A DNA stretch of 64,000 nucleotides, taken from contig NZ_VISI01000002.1 in NCBI RefSeq assembly GCF_007827365.1, forward strand, positions 873,001 through 937,000, in the 5' to 3' direction. The notes under the pieces are model-generated. The model was not told the DNA's origin. It did not search any database and saw only the letters and a program-made list of their open reading frames with translations. The stretch is from Olleya sp. Hel_I_94 (GTDB taxonomy: Bacteria > Bacteroidota > Bacteroidia > Flavobacteriales > Flavobacteriaceae). A program made the translations under genes and the position numbers. This document shows positions 1 through 12,975 of this stretch, one piece after another (the stretch's first letter is position 1; each line of letters begins with the position of its first letter).

Positions 1-241
1 TTGCTTGCGTAACAAGATTTTGTAAATCTTCCTCGCTTGTTGCATCTGCAGGAATTATTTGAGAGCCCGTTTTTTCTGCTAAAACATTAATTTGACCCAT
101 ACGCATTGCAACTGGTGCATTTGTAAGTACAAAAGTACCACCTTCTTCATGGACACGTTCTGCTGTTTTCCATGCTATAGAGTTTTCGTCTAATGCTCCA
201 AATATGATTCCTCTTTTTCCTTTTAATAAATTGTATGACAT
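1..241 (-). CDS. fabI: Enoyl-ACP reductase FabI (5' part only)
   Basis: The visible N-terminal 80 residues begin MSYNLLKGKRGIIFGALDEN and continue through a Rossmann-type NAD-binding start with GALDENSIAW, as in FabI-type enoyl-acyl carrier protein reductases. These catalyse the last, NADH-dependent step of each fatty-acid elongation cycle in the cytosol. The ATG is at 239-241; the rest of the gene lies left of the window. It follows recN on the same strand after a 97-bp gap. The assignment rests on the N-terminus only, because the catalytic Tyr and Lys are outside the window. Confidence 0.9.
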   Translation of the reverse strand, partial: MSYNLLKGKRGIIFGALDENSIAWKTAERVHEEGGTFVLTNAPVAMRMGQINVLAEKTGSQIIPADATSEEDLQNLVTQA

Positions 242-315
242 AACTTATAGTTTATCAGTTGATATGTTAGTTTATTATATTATCTGTCAAAGATAGTATT
301 TAAAATTTTTTTAAT

Positions 316-329
316 TCGCTTTCGCGGAA
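316..329 (+). repeat. 14-bp motif TCGCTTTCGCGGAA, copy 1 (intergenic)
   Basis: This is one of six exact copies in the window and the only one outside a gene. It lies between the recN stop and the fabI start. It is very GC-rich against the local background. Confidence 0.75.
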
Positions 330-338
330 ATTTAGCCA

Positions 339-1991
339 CTAATTTAATAGTTGTTTAGCATGTGCTATTGCCGAATCTGATAATTGAGTCCCTCCCAACA
401 TCTGAGCCAATTCTACAACACGCTCATCATAGTCCAATTTAACTAAATTAGTTGTGGTCACTTCATTAACGTCTTCTTTATAAACTTTGTAATGCGTGTT
501 TCCTTTAGCTGCAATTTGTGGTAAATGGGTAATGCTAAAGACTTGCATTTTAGTACTCATTTGCGACATAATATCTGCCATTTTATTTGAAATTTCTCCT
601 GAAACACCAGTATCAATCTCGTCAAACATAATACTTGGAAGCTTGACGTATTTTGATAAGATAGACTTAATAGCTAGCATTATTCTTGATAATTCTCCAC
701 CAGATGCTGCTTTTTTTAACACGTTAAATTGACCACCTTTATTGGCAGAAAATAAGAAGTTTAAATTATCCTTTCCATTATATAAAAACGTTTTGGATGT
801 TTCTAAGCTTATATTAAACTGTGCATTTGGCATACCTAATTGCGTTAACAAGGCTTCTAATTGTTTTTTTAATTCTGGTATGGCTTTATTACGCTTATCT
901 GTTATGTTTTTAGCTTCAGTATTTAATAATTTTTCTAAAGCTTTAATTTCTTCTTGCTTATCTATAATATCTTGGTCAGCATTTTCAGTTGCCTCTACTT
1001 TTTTAGATAATGCTTCTCTAATATCTATTAACTCAGTAATAGACTTGACTAGATGCTTTTGCATTAAGTTATTTATGGTCATAAGTTGAGCATTAACAAC
1101 CTCTAGCCTATTTGGATCAGCGTCTAATTTGTCTTCAAAACGTTCGATATCAACCAAAACGTCATCTAAATCAATTAAACTACTAGTAACCCTATCCAAT
1201 AAATCTTGATAAGTATTTGATATTAAAGCCAGTTTTTGAAAGGCTGCTTTAACTTCTCTAAGTGATGTTAAAACACCTGCTTGCTCTTCACTTAAAAGTG
1301 CATTAGCTTCTTCTAGTTTAAGTTGTATAGCTTCTACATTATTTAAAAGTTCATACTCTTCTTCTAGAGTTTCTAACTCGCCTTCTTTTAAATTTGCAGC
1401 AACTAATTCATTTAATAAAAACGAATTATAGTCATGTTCCTTAATTGCTTCAGCCTGAAATTGCTGTAACTGTTTTAGCTGCTTTTGTAATACTTTATGC
1501 TCTTTTAGATGCAGATTATATGCTTCTAAATTAGCTTCGGTACTTGCCAGTGCATCAATAACCTGAAATTGAAATGCGTCATCCACCAACTGTAATGTTT
1601 CGTTTTGCGAATGAATATCAATAAGATGTTCTCCTAAAGCTTGCAAATTAGACAAATTAACAGGCGAGTCGTTTACAAACGCTCTGGATTTACCTGATGG
1701 TAAAATCTCTCGTCTAATAATCGTTTGTGTGTCGTAGTCTAAATCTTGATCCTTAAATAGGTTTTTAAGTTTGTATTTAGAAATATCAAAAGAGGCTTCT
1801 ATTATGCATTTTTTTTCAGGATTACGTAAACTAGATAAGTCAGCTCGTTTACCTAAAATTAATGATAAGCCTCCTAAAAGTATAGATTTACCAGCTCCAG
1901 TTTCTCCTGTAATAATGGTAAACCCATCATTTAAATTAACTTGAAGTTGATCAATTAGTGCGTAATTTTTTATGGTTAATCCAGTAAGCAT
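339..1991 (-). CDS. recN: DNA repair protein RecN
   Basis: RecN is an SMC-like ATPase that acts in recombinational repair of double-strand breaks. The 550-residue length fits the family. Walker A GETGAGKS is at residues 29-36. A long helical, coiled-coil-rich middle runs from about 150 to 380. The ABC signature SGGELSR lies near 430 and Walker B IMFDEIDTGVSG near 457, followed by a switch His in SITHLPQIA. It sits 77 bp after the porD-like gene and 97 bp before fabI on the same strand, so it may share their transcript. Confidence 0.97.
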   Translation of the reverse strand: MLTGLTIKNYALIDQLQVNLNDGFTIITGETGAGKSILLGGLSLILGKRADLSSLRNPEKKCIIEASFDISKYKLKNLFKDQDLDYDTQTIIRREILPSGKSRAFVNDSPVNLSNLQALGEHLIDIHSQNETLQLVDDAFQFQVIDALASTEANLEAYNLHLKEHKVLQKQLKQLQQFQAEAIKEHDYNSFLLNELVAANLKEGELETLEEEYELLNNVEAIQLKLEEANALLSEEQAGVLTSLREVKAAFQKLALISNTYQDLLDRVTSSLIDLDDVLVDIERFEDKLDADPNRLEVVNAQLMTINNLMQKHLVKSITELIDIREALSKKVEATENADQDIIDKQEEIKALEKLLNTEAKNITDKRNKAIPELKKQLEALLTQLGMPNAQFNISLETSKTFLYNGKDNLNFLFSANKGGQFNVLKKAASGGELSRIMLAIKSILSKYVKLPSIMFDEIDTGVSGEISNKMADIMSQMSTKMQVFSITHLPQIAAKGNTHYKVYKEDVNEVTTTNLVKLDYDERVVELAQMLGGTQLSDSAIAHAKQLLN

Positions 1992-2068
1992 TCTTAAAGT
2001 GAAAGGTTAAAATTTAAAAAGTGAAAAGTTTTGGTTTTACGCTTTTTAAGAATGAAAATAATTAGTGT

Positions 2069-2956
2069 CTAAAATTTTATATTTCTCCATTTAGAAGAGT
2101 GCATTGGCGCAACTTTATTTAAAGTATCGACCAGATTAGCAATATCTACACTTGGACCTTCGCTAAAAATCTGTTCTATCTCCTCTGCTTTTGCATCAAA
2201 AAATACACGAAGTAAATACGAGTTTGGACGTCTTCTGTTCATGTCATTAAATAAGCTTAAAGCTATAGCTATTTCGTTTTTTGCATCCTTTTGATTATCA
2301 CTCATAGTGTCTAAACCACGTCTATGATAATTATATAATACGGTTCTAAACTCTTTAAATGTTGGTGATAACAAATTATCTATTAAAGCAAAACGACTTT
2401 GTAAACCATCTTCTAGCTTCCAACCAGAATAATTTTCTTGTTGAGAAAAATTTACAATATTTTGTGCTTGTCTAAAGTACTCATCTCCACCTTCTTGTTT
2501 GAAAGACTCGGCATCCATTCCTAAAATCATATGAATATGAAATGCTAAAACAGAGATTAAATTAGAAGCGTATTGTGTTGGATTATAAATTAGATTTTGA
2601 AACTCGACATACTCAAAAGTAAAATCTTTATCATTTATGTTATAGATAGGTGTTGTGTAACTTGAACCAAAAACAGGTCTTGACGATTGGACTTGTAAAG
2701 TTGCCTTGTAGCTATTACCAGAATATTCTCCAATATTAATTACAAAATTACAATCAATACGCTCTTGAGGTTCAACTTTTTTGTTTGTCCATTTTGTACC
2801 AGAAATAAACTCTTTTAATTGTTTTTCTAGTGTTTTAAATTGCTGTAAATTTTCGTCTCCTGTTAATTGTGCATTTACAACTACTGTTGCATTAAGCTCT
2901 TGAGCCTGTAATGAAAGACTAAAACAAATTAAAAATAGAAATAAAAGTTTACGCAT
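2069..2956 (-). CDS. porD: PorD-like protein (DUF4835), type IX secretion-associated
   Basis: This 295-residue protein has a signal peptide (MRKLLFLFLICFSLSLQAQ), so it is exported. The family, formerly DUF4835, is annotated in Bacteroidota as PorD, a component linked to the type IX secretion system that exports adhesins and gliding proteins. No catalytic motif is visible. The start overlaps the coaBC stop by 8 bp, indicating translational coupling, and the coaBC-DUF4835-recN order is typical of Flavobacteriaceae. The family call rests on overall sequence and gene order; its precise role is not established from the sequence. Confidence 0.8.
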   Translation of the reverse strand: MRKLLFLFLICFSLSLQAQELNATVVVNAQLTGDENLQQFKTLEKQLKEFISGTKWTNKKVEPQERIDCNFVINIGEYSGNSYKATLQVQSSRPVFGSSYTTPIYNINDKDFTFEYVEFQNLIYNPTQYASNLISVLAFHIHMILGMDAESFKQEGGDEYFRQAQNIVNFSQQENYSGWKLEDGLQSRFALIDNLLSPTFKEFRTVLYNYHRRGLDTMSDNQKDAKNEIAIALSLFNDMNRRRPNSYLLRVFFDAKAEEIEQIFSEGPSVDIANLVDTLNKVAPMHSSKWRNIKF

Positions 2957-4160
2957 TTAATGTATTTATTATAGTATTAAAAAGGTCCTTAGCAACTTCT
3001 GTTTTAGATTTTAATTGATACACAGTAGCTTCTTCTTCCTTGTTAATTAAAGTTACTTTATTAGTGTCTGACTTAAAACCTGCACCTTTGTCGTTTAACG
3101 AATTTAAAACAATTAAATCTAAATTCTTCTTTTTTAGCTTCAATTTTGCATGTTCTAATTCGTTATTAGTTTCTAAAGCAAAACCAACTAAAAATTGAGT
3201 TGTTTTTATTTGTCCTAAGGAGGCTAAAATATCTTTAGTCTTTTCTAGTTCTAAGGTTAACGTAGATTCTTTCTTTTTTATTTTTTGAGTTGCAACATTT
3301 TTTGGTTTATAGTCTGCAACAGCTGCAGATAAAATAGCAATGTCGGCACTGTTAAAATGTAAATGGGCTGCATCATACATCTCTTGTGCGCTAATTACAG
3401 GTATGACTGTTATTAAACTATGTTTTACTGTTTGATGTGTTGGACCAGAAATTAAAACAACTTTTGCTCCCAAATTTGCTGCTGCTTTAGCAATTTCAAA
3501 TCCCATTTTACCAGAGGAATGATTACCTATAAAACGTACAGGATCTATAGCCTCGTAGGTTGGTCCTGCTGTAATTAAAACCGTTTTGTCTTTTAGTGGC
3601 AAACCACTGATAATATCATTTTCTATAAAAGAGACAATATCTTCTGGCTCTGCCATACGACCTTGACCAACTAAACCACTTGCTAATTCTCCTGATGTTG
3701 CAGGAATCATGACATTACCAAAGCTTTGAAGTGTCTTAAATGAGTTAACTGAAGAGGGATGAACATACATATCCAAATCCATTGCTGGTGCAAAATAGAC
3801 TTTACATTTAGCAGAAAGATATGTTGCTAATAATAAATTATCGCACGTACCATTTGCCATTTTAGATAGTGTATTGGCTGTTGCTGGCGCAATAACCATA
3901 TAGTCTGCCCATAGCCCTAACTCTACGTGGTTATTCCACATAGCGTTATCATCTTGATCGTTGGTAAATGTTGAGTGTACTGGATTTTTGGAAAGCGTAG
4001 ACAGTGTGAGTGGTGTCACAAAGTCTTTAGAAGCAGGTGTCATAACGACTTGTACGTTTGCACCTGCTTTTATAAATGCTCTGACTAATGAGGCTGTCTT
4101 ATAAGCAGCAATACCAGCACTGATGCCTAATAGTATGTTTTTGCCACTTAATATAGACAT
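2949..4160 (-). CDS. coaBC: Bifunctional phosphopantothenoylcysteine decarboxylase/synthetase
   Basis: This enzyme carries out two cytosolic steps of coenzyme A synthesis: CTP-dependent ligation of phosphopantothenate to cysteine, and FMN-dependent decarboxylation of the product. The N-terminal half (about 1-180) is the flavoprotein, with GISAGIAAYK, the active-site His in NNHVELGLW, APATANT, and PAMDLDMY in place of the more common PAMN. The C-terminal half (about 190-403) is the synthetase, with TAGPTYEAIDPVRFI, GNHSSGKMG and AAVADY. It begins 4 bp after rpoZ and overlaps the porD-like gene. Confidence 0.97.
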   Translation of the reverse strand: MSILSGKNILLGISAGIAAYKTASLVRAFIKAGANVQVVMTPASKDFVTPLTLSTLSKNPVHSTFTNDQDDNAMWNNHVELGLWADYMVIAPATANTLSKMANGTCDNLLLATYLSAKCKVYFAPAMDLDMYVHPSSVNSFKTLQSFGNVMIPATSGELASGLVGQGRMAEPEDIVSFIENDIISGLPLKDKTVLITAGPTYEAIDPVRFIGNHSSGKMGFEIAKAAANLGAKVVLISGPTHQTVKHSLITVIPVISAQEMYDAAHLHFNSADIAILSAAVADYKPKNVATQKIKKKESTLTLELEKTKDILASLGQIKTTQFLVGFALETNNELEHAKLKLKKKNLDLIVLNSLNDKGAGFKSDTNKVTLINKEEEATVYQLKSKTEVAKDLFNTIINTLNA

Positions 4161-4164
4161 AGGT

Positions 4165-4494
4165 TTAGTCTTGGTTATCTTGCTCTGTATTTCTGTGGTA
4201 TATTTTATTGTCTAACCACTCTTGTACTGCTAAAGCATGAGGTTTAGGTAATTTTTCGTAAAACTTAGACACTTCAATTTGTTCTTTGTTTTCAAAAATT
4301 TCTTCTAAGCTATCATTATATGTAGCAAACTCTTCAAGCTTTTCTATTAATTCTTTTTTAATTTCAGAATTAATTTGCTCTGCTCTTCTTGCAATTACAG
4401 AAATAGCTTCATAGATGTTATTTGTTGGTGCATCTATCTCGTTTCTATTGTAAGTCGTTGTTGTTAACGGAGCGTCGATTTTTTTTAAATCCAT
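4165..4494 (-). CDS. rpoZ: RNA polymerase omega subunit
   Basis: This 109-residue protein matches the Bacteroidota-type omega subunit, which helps assemble and stabilise RNA polymerase. The core segment NNIYEAISVIARRAEQIN resembles the RPB6/omega fold that contacts beta-prime. The acidic and helical tail is typical of this phylum. It lies between bamD (6-bp gap) and coaBC (4-bp gap), which indicates one operon. Confidence 0.9.
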   Translation of the reverse strand: MDLKKIDAPLTTTTYNRNEIDAPTNNIYEAISVIARRAEQINSEIKKELIEKLEEFATYNDSLEEIFENKEQIEVSKFYEKLPKPHALAVQEWLDNKIYHRNTEQDNQD

Positions 4495-4500
4495 AATATA

Positions 4501-5301
4501 TTAGCTTTTAGTACTATATTTTTCTAATTGTTCTTTTAAATCCTCTACCTGTTTATCTGCATCTTTAATAAACTCTGACTCTGCATTTGTTTTTTTAAAG
4601 TTGTTATAATATGCGATAGCTGTATTTAATCTTTCTTCTTTTTTATACTCTACACTTTTCATTGCTAATTGGTAAGCAGAATCAAAACGGTAATACAACG
4701 CTTTTTCACGTAAGGTTGTACCAGGAAAATCTGCAATAAAATTATCAAATGAACTAATAGAAGCTTTAAAATCTGAAATATGATTGTATTGCTTAGCAAT
4801 ACTGTATGCTTTTAATTCTAATTTATATTGTAACTCTTTAACCAACTCGTTAATTTTTGGCATGTATTGCGAGTCTGGATATAAGTTAGCAAACAATTGT
4901 AATTGCTCTAGTGCATGATCTGTATCGTGTTGATCTTTAGAATACACTGGAGATAATTGCGCATAACTTAATGCACTTTTATAGTATGCTTCTTCTACTT
5001 TTTCGCTTCTAGGATACGCAGATGCAAAACGCTCAAATCTATAACCTGCTAAATAATGGTCTTCTAAATGAAAATAACTATCAGCATCTAAAAACATCAA
5101 TTTTTCTGCTTGAGGCTTCCCTCTGTATGCAGGAACAATTTGAGTAAATAAACGACTTGCCTTGTTATACTTACCTTCATTATAAAGTTTTTCACCCATT
5201 GAAAACTTAACAGCAACATCTTCAGACTTTAATGCCTTTTGATACTCGCTACAAGAAGTGAAAACTAAAAATGTAATTAAGATGTAAAGTAAATTCTTCA
5301 T
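4501..5301 (-). CDS. bamD: Outer membrane assembly lipoprotein BamD
   Basis: BamD is the essential lipoprotein partner of BamA in inserting beta-barrel proteins into the outer membrane. The 266-residue product has a lipoprotein signal ending FTSC, with the lipidated Cys at residue 17. It is followed by tetratricopeptide-like helical repeats (for example KLYNEGKYNKASRLF and YYKSALSYAQL). It is first in the bamD-rpoZ-coaBC-porD run, and a -7 box lies just upstream. Confidence 0.93.
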   Translation of the reverse strand: MKNLLYILITFLVFTSCSEYQKALKSEDVAVKFSMGEKLYNEGKYNKASRLFTQIVPAYRGKPQAEKLMFLDADSYFHLEDHYLAGYRFERFASAYPRSEKVEEAYYKSALSYAQLSPVYSKDQHDTDHALEQLQLFANLYPDSQYMPKINELVKELQYKLELKAYSIAKQYNHISDFKASISSFDNFIADFPGTTLREKALYYRFDSAYQLAMKSVEYKKEERLNTAIAYYNNFKKTNAESEFIKDADKQVEDLKEQLEKYSTKS

Positions 5302-5318
5302 AAAATTTTAACGAAGCG

Positions 5319-5326
5319 CAAAAATA
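5319..5326 (-). promoter_or_regulatory. Bacteroidota -7 box for the bamD operon
   Basis: On the minus strand this reads TATTTTTG, a perfect TAnnTTTG, 18 bp before the bamD start. No clear -33 TTG was found at ideal spacing. Confidence 0.55.
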
Positions 5327-5409
5327 CGCTATTTAAATGGATTTTAAAAATATAATTTGATTGCTAAATTAATTGAAGAAATCAAGTTGGACTTAGGTTT
5401 AAGTATAAT

Positions 5410-6297
5410 TTAACTTTTACTAAAATTAGTCATAAAAGTATTTATACGACTTTGTAATTGTGTTGTAGCAGTAACTAAAGGTAATCTAACGGTTGTATTA
5501 CATAACTCAAGGCTATTTAATACTGCCTTAATACCTGCTGGATTATTTTCTTCAAAAATCATGTTAACTATATCCATCATTTTAAAATGAAGTTGATACG
5601 CTTCCTTGTTTTTACCTTCTAAACCTAGATTTATCATTGTAGAAAAAGCTTTAGGTAACCCTTGTCCTATTACGGATATTACTCCTGCTCCACCTGCTAA
5701 AACAATACCTAAAGCTAAGTCGTCGTCTCCTGATATAACAGAAAAATTGTCTGGTTTATCTCTTAGTAATTCTAAATATTGAGCCACATTATTACCAGCT
5801 TCTTTAACCGCAACGATATTATCAAAATCTTTTGCTAAACGCAACGTTGTTTCTGGTGTCATATTTTTTGAAGTTCTGCCAGGAACGTTATATAAAATTA
5901 TATCAATTGGACAGACTTGTGCAATCGCTTTAAAGTGCTGATACATACCTTCCTGAGTTGGCTTACTATAATAAGGCGATACAGATAGTATTCCAGCAAT
6001 ACCTGTAAAGTCAGTAGCTTTAATTTCTTCTACAACCTGTGCAGTGTTACTACCTCCAATACCTAAAACTAATGGCACACGTCCTTTGTTATACTTTATA
6101 ATAGCAGCAACTATATCCTGTTTTTCTTGCTTTGTAATTGTAACACTTTCTCCAGTTGTACCATTTATAACTATATAATTGATACCATTGGTAATGTTAT
6201 ATTCTACAATATTTTCTAGCGCTTTGTAATCTACTGATAAATCATCATTGAATGGCGTTACAATTGCTATTCCTGTGCCTAAAAAAGGGTTATTCAT
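5410..6297 (-). CDS. dapA: 4-hydroxy-tetrahydrodipicolinate synthase
   Basis: DapA condenses pyruvate with aspartate semialdehyde, the first committed step to diaminopimelate and lysine. The 295-residue TIM-barrel shows GTTGES at residues 46-51, the Tyr of ILYNVPGRT near 138, and the Schiff-base Lys in IVAVKEAG near 166. Its start overlaps the upstream small gene by 8 bp. dapF, a later step of the same pathway, is at 24513-25292 in this window but not in this operon. Confidence 0.97.
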   Translation of the reverse strand: MNNPFLGTGIAIVTPFNDDLSVDYKALENIVEYNITNGINYIVINGTTGESVTITKQEKQDIVAAIIKYNKGRVPLVLGIGGSNTAQVVEEIKATDFTGIAGILSVSPYYSKPTQEGMYQHFKAIAQVCPIDIILYNVPGRTSKNMTPETTLRLAKDFDNIVAVKEAGNNVAQYLELLRDKPDNFSVISGDDDLALGIVLAGGAGVISVIGQGLPKAFSTMINLGLEGKNKEAYQLHFKMMDIVNMIFEENNPAGIKAVLNSLELCNTTVRLPLVTATTQLQSRINTFMTNFSKS

Positions 6298-6817
6298 TAC
6301 TTAATTTATTTAAAATGTTTAGGTATTTTATAATTTCGGTTTTAAAGATGTTTTTATCTTTTATTGTAATATCTATAATTAAATCATTTACGTCAGGATT
6401 AGCATTATGCAAACCTACCTTTAAGTCGGCATTGGCTGATGCACTAACAACTTGCAAAGCTAAGGAATCGGTTTCATAAAAGTTAATCAACAAATCAAAT
6501 TTATTGTCTAAAAAATCTTTAATTGTTTGTGATTTAAATTGTCCTTTCCAAGCAAGTTCTTTTTCAGAAAAAATATGGTTATAAACAGACGTTTCGTTTT
6601 TTTTGCCATTAAAAAGAGATAAGATTTTTAAGTCCTTAGCGTTAATTTTTAATTGCTCTGACAAACTATTAATCCATTCTGGATCAGAAAACTCATGACT
6701 ATTTACTAAGACTCCAACATGTTTGATCCTGTTTGCGTTTGGTGCAATTACACGACTTTGCGCACATTTAATAATGTACTTTTTATTAGATTTTTCTTTA
6801 AAACCTTTTAAAATCAT
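6290..6817 (-). CDS. Conserved hypothetical protein (DUF6913-like)
   Basis: This 175-residue soluble protein has no signal peptide. It starts in a basic stretch (MILKGFKEKSNKKYIIK) and contains GVLVNSHEFSDPEWINSL and LDNKFDLLINFYETDSLALQ. I recognise it only as a conserved flavobacterial neighbour of dapA, probably the family listed as DUF6913. It overlaps dapA by 8 bp and is probably translated with it. No function can be given from sequence. Confidence 0.75.
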   Translation of the reverse strand: MILKGFKEKSNKKYIIKCAQSRVIAPNANRIKHVGVLVNSHEFSDPEWINSLSEQLKINAKDLKILSLFNGKKNETSVYNHIFSEKELAWKGQFKSQTIKDFLDNKFDLLINFYETDSLALQVVSASANADLKVGLHNANPDVNDLIIDITIKDKNIFKTEIIKYLNILNKLSNE

Positions 6818-6837
6818 TTATCTTTATTCCTTTATTA

Positions 6838-6845
6838 CAAATGTA
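6838..6845 (-). promoter_or_regulatory. -7 box upstream of the DUF6913-dapA pair
   Basis: The minus strand reads TACATTTG, a perfect TAnnTTTG, 20 bp before the 6817 start. It lies in the short divergent gap before the 6888 gene. Confidence 0.5.
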
Positions 6846-6887
6846 GTAATTGTAACTATATTAGCTTTAAATTATTCAACATTAAAT

Positions 6888-7646
6888 ATGAAATACAAAC
6901 ATCTTTTCATCTTGCTTTTAATTATTGTTTTAAACTCTTGTAAGCAAGACACTTACTCGTTGAGTAAAATAGAAGGTAAACAGATTACAATTACAGACAC
7001 TTTAGCAACAGATAAATCTATCGATGACTTTGTAAAACCTTTTCGCGAAAGCATAAATAAGGACATGGACGCTGTTTTGTCTTACGCTCCAGAAACTTAT
7101 AGCAAAAGTGATGGTGATTTAAATACAGCAATTGGTAATCTTATGGCTGATGCTGTTATGCAAGAAAGTAATCCTATTTTTAACAAACGCACTGGAAAAA
7201 ATATAGATGCTGTTATCCTAAATCATGGTGGTATAAGATCTATAATTTCTAAAGGAAATATTACCACTAGAACTGCTTTTGAAATTATGCCTTTTGAAAA
7301 CAGCATTGTAGTAGTCGCACTAAAAGGACAACAAATAGATAGCATGACACATTATTTAAGTCAGGCTAAGCGTGCACATCCTGTAAGCGGAATACAATTA
7401 ACACTGGATAAAACGTATAATATTACACAGGCTTTAATAAACAACAATCCAATTGAAAAGGATAAAACCTATTACGTTGCGACTAATGATTATCTATATA
7501 ATGGAGGAGACAGAATGCGATTTTTTCAGGTAAATGATAGCCTATATACTCTTGATTATAAAATAAGAAATGCGATGATAGACTACTTTAAAAAGACTGA
7601 CACTATCAAACCTGTAATTGACAATAGATTTATCCAAACTAAATAA
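6888..7646 (+). CDS. 5'-nucleotidase C-terminal-domain lipoprotein
   Basis: The 252-residue product corresponds to the substrate-binding C-terminal domain of UshA/5'-nucleotidases, with NHGGIRS (about 98) and YYVATNDYLYNGGDRM. I chose the ATG at 6888 because it begins a lipoprotein signal (MKYKHLFILLLIIVLNSC, Cys18). The frame stays open upstream to about 6723, but that stretch lacks a signal and overlaps the divergent gene. The partner metallophosphatase domain is the next gene, so a two-domain enzyme is split here. It probably hydrolyses nucleotides or UDP-sugars outside the inner membrane. Confidence 0.88.
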   Translation: MKYKHLFILLLIIVLNSCKQDTYSLSKIEGKQITITDTLATDKSIDDFVKPFRESINKDMDAVLSYAPETYSKSDGDLNTAIGNLMADAVMQESNPIFNKRTGKNIDAVILNHGGIRSIISKGNITTRTAFEIMPFENSIVVVALKGQQIDSMTHYLSQAKRAHPVSGIQLTLDKTYNITQALINNNPIEKDKTYYVATNDYLYNGGDRMRFFQVNDSLYTLDYKIRNAMIDYFKKTDTIKPVIDNRFIQTK

Positions 7647-7653
7647 CCACATA

Positions 7654-8571
7654 ATGAAACGTAGAGATTTTATACAACAAGCAACAGCAGCTACAGCTTT
7701 AATTACAGTTGGTGGTTATGGATTACAATCGTTTGCAACATCTTCAAAATCTAAAAAAATAACGATTTTACATACTAATGATGTGCACAGTCACATTGAT
7801 GCTTTTGGACCAGAGGATGGTAGAAATGCAAATAAAGGTGGTGTGGCTAGACGTGCAACTTTAATTGAAAACATTAGACAAAACAATCCTAATACATTAC
7901 TATTAGACGCTGGAGATATTTTTCAAGGCACACCATATTTTAATTACTATGGTGGCGAATTAGAATTTAAGTTAATGAGTAAACTTAAATACGATCTAGC
8001 TACAATAGGGAATCATGATTTTGATAATGGTATAGATGGATTATATGCCCAATTACCTCATGCTAGCTTTGGATTTGTATCTGCTAACTATGACTTTAAA
8101 AATACAGTCATGGATACTCATGTAAAACCATATCAAATATTTAAAAAAGAAGGTATTAAAATTGGTGTTTTTGGATTAGGAATTCAATTAGATGGTTTAG
8201 TTGACAAAAAAATGTACAAAGAAACTGAGTATTTAGATCCAATTGAAGCTGCACAAGAAATGACACGTATTTTAAAAACCGACGAGAAATGCGATCTTAT
8301 TATTTGCTTGTCACATTTGGGATACAATTACAGCAAAACGCCTGATAAAATAAGCGATTTAAGCTTAGCTAAAGCGACTAAAGATATTGACTTGATTATT
8401 GGTGGACACACACACACTTTTTTACCTAAGCCAACCGTTGCTCAAAATCTAGAAGGTAAAAACGTATTAGTTAACCAAGTAGGTTGTTATGGTATAAATT
8501 TAGGTAAAATAGACTTTTACTTTGATGCAGATAGTACTAAAAAAGCAGAAGGAACTTCTATTATTGTATAA
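7654..8571 (+). CDS. 5'-nucleotidase catalytic (metallophosphatase) domain protein
   Basis: The 305-residue product is the calcineurin-like catalytic half of UshA-type nucleotidases. Metal-binding motifs appear in order: HTNDVHSH, DAGDIFQGTP, IGNHDFDNG, SHLGYN and GGHTHTF. The ATG at 7654 is preferred because it gives a twin-arginine-like leader (MKRRDFIQQATAATALITV). An in-frame ATG at 7618 would lie inside the upstream gene. Together with the 6888 gene it should act as a periplasmic or surface nucleotidase that scavenges phosphate and nucleosides. Confidence 0.92.
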   Translation: MKRRDFIQQATAATALITVGGYGLQSFATSSKSKKITILHTNDVHSHIDAFGPEDGRNANKGGVARRATLIENIRQNNPNTLLLDAGDIFQGTPYFNYYGGELEFKLMSKLKYDLATIGNHDFDNGIDGLYAQLPHASFGFVSANYDFKNTVMDTHVKPYQIFKKEGIKIGVFGLGIQLDGLVDKKMYKETEYLDPIEAAQEMTRILKTDEKCDLIICLSHLGYNYSKTPDKISDLSLAKATKDIDLIIGGHTHTFLPKPTVAQNLEGKNVLVNQVGCYGINLGKIDFYFDADSTKKAEGTSIIV

Positions 8572-8573
8572 AA

Positions 8574-9296
8574 CTAAGCGATTTCAGTTTTTTTTTGAGT
8601 GGATTTATATTTAATTTTAATGTAAACGTATAGAAAGTAAAAGCCTACACCTATTAAAGCAGTGTACACCATTTGTAGTAAATACGCTGAAGATATAAAC
8701 AAATAAGCGACTTGTACCATTTCGGAAAAAACGATGCAAACACTGGCCAAAAACAATAGCAATCCTTGTTTGGTTTCGTGATATAAATAATGTATTAATG
8801 ATAGTGATAGCACTAACAATATCAATACATTATATGTTACTTCTATGATAAAATCCAACGAGTATACTGCTAACTTTGCATCTTGCATTATCATCTGATT
8901 TAACACATAAATTATATATGCATTAAATATTAACAAGACAATTATATGCAACTTAAATTCCTTTAATAACAACTTGATATTAAAATCTTTAACTAGAAAA
9001 ATAATTAAGGAAGTGTAAGTAGCTATTACTAGATAATTAGCAAGATAATAAGCCATAGTATCATTTCCGTAAAAGACAATTTTAAGAATTTCTACTAAAG
9101 AAAATCCAATAAGAAAAAAACCAAAATAATGGTTGGTTTGCTTAGTCTGACTATAGTATAAATAGGCAAAAAACGGAAACACTAAAATCCAGGAATAATC
9201 AGACAATGTTGGCGCATCAAATATGCGTCCAGCCATAGTAAGTATTACGAGAATCACTAAAATTATCGATACTAAATTAAACTTTGTTAACTTCAT
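8574..9296 (-). CDS. Multi-pass membrane protein of unknown function
   Basis: The 240-residue product is almost entirely hydrophobic, with about seven to eight predicted membrane helices (from LVSIILVILVILTMAG to LIGVGFYFLYVYI) and a short basic tail. I do not recognise a family motif; the layout is loosely like YhhN-type or 7TM integral proteins. It is convergent with the nucleotidase (2 bp between stops). A -7 box lies 20 bp upstream of its start. Confidence 0.7.
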   Translation of the reverse strand: MKLTKFNLVSIILVILVILTMAGRIFDAPTLSDYSWILVFPFFAYLYYSQTKQTNHYFGFFLIGFSLVEILKIVFYGNDTMAYYLANYLVIATYTSLIIFLVKDFNIKLLLKEFKLHIIVLLIFNAYIIYVLNQMIMQDAKLAVYSLDFIIEVTYNVLILLVLSLSLIHYLYHETKQGLLLFLASVCIVFSEMVQVAYLFISSAYLLQMVYTALIGVGFYFLYVYIKIKYKSTQKKTEIA

Positions 9297-9315
9297 TATT
9301 ATTTATTTGGGATGA

Positions 9316-9323
9316 CAAATATA
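9316..9323 (-). promoter_or_regulatory. -7 box for the 9296 membrane-protein gene
   Basis: The minus strand reads TATATTTG, a perfect TAnnTTTG, 19 bp before the ATG. Confidence 0.5.
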
Positions 9324-9377
9324 CAAATAATTTGTTATTAAACGATAAAACAAGCTTTTAATCGGCTATTAACACAT

Positions 9378-12974
<3,597 letters not shown>

Positions 12975-12975
<1 letters not shown>

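Noticed and set aside
496..1089. Plus-strand frames within recN.
   Set aside because: They are antisense shadows with no family match, ribosome site or promoter.
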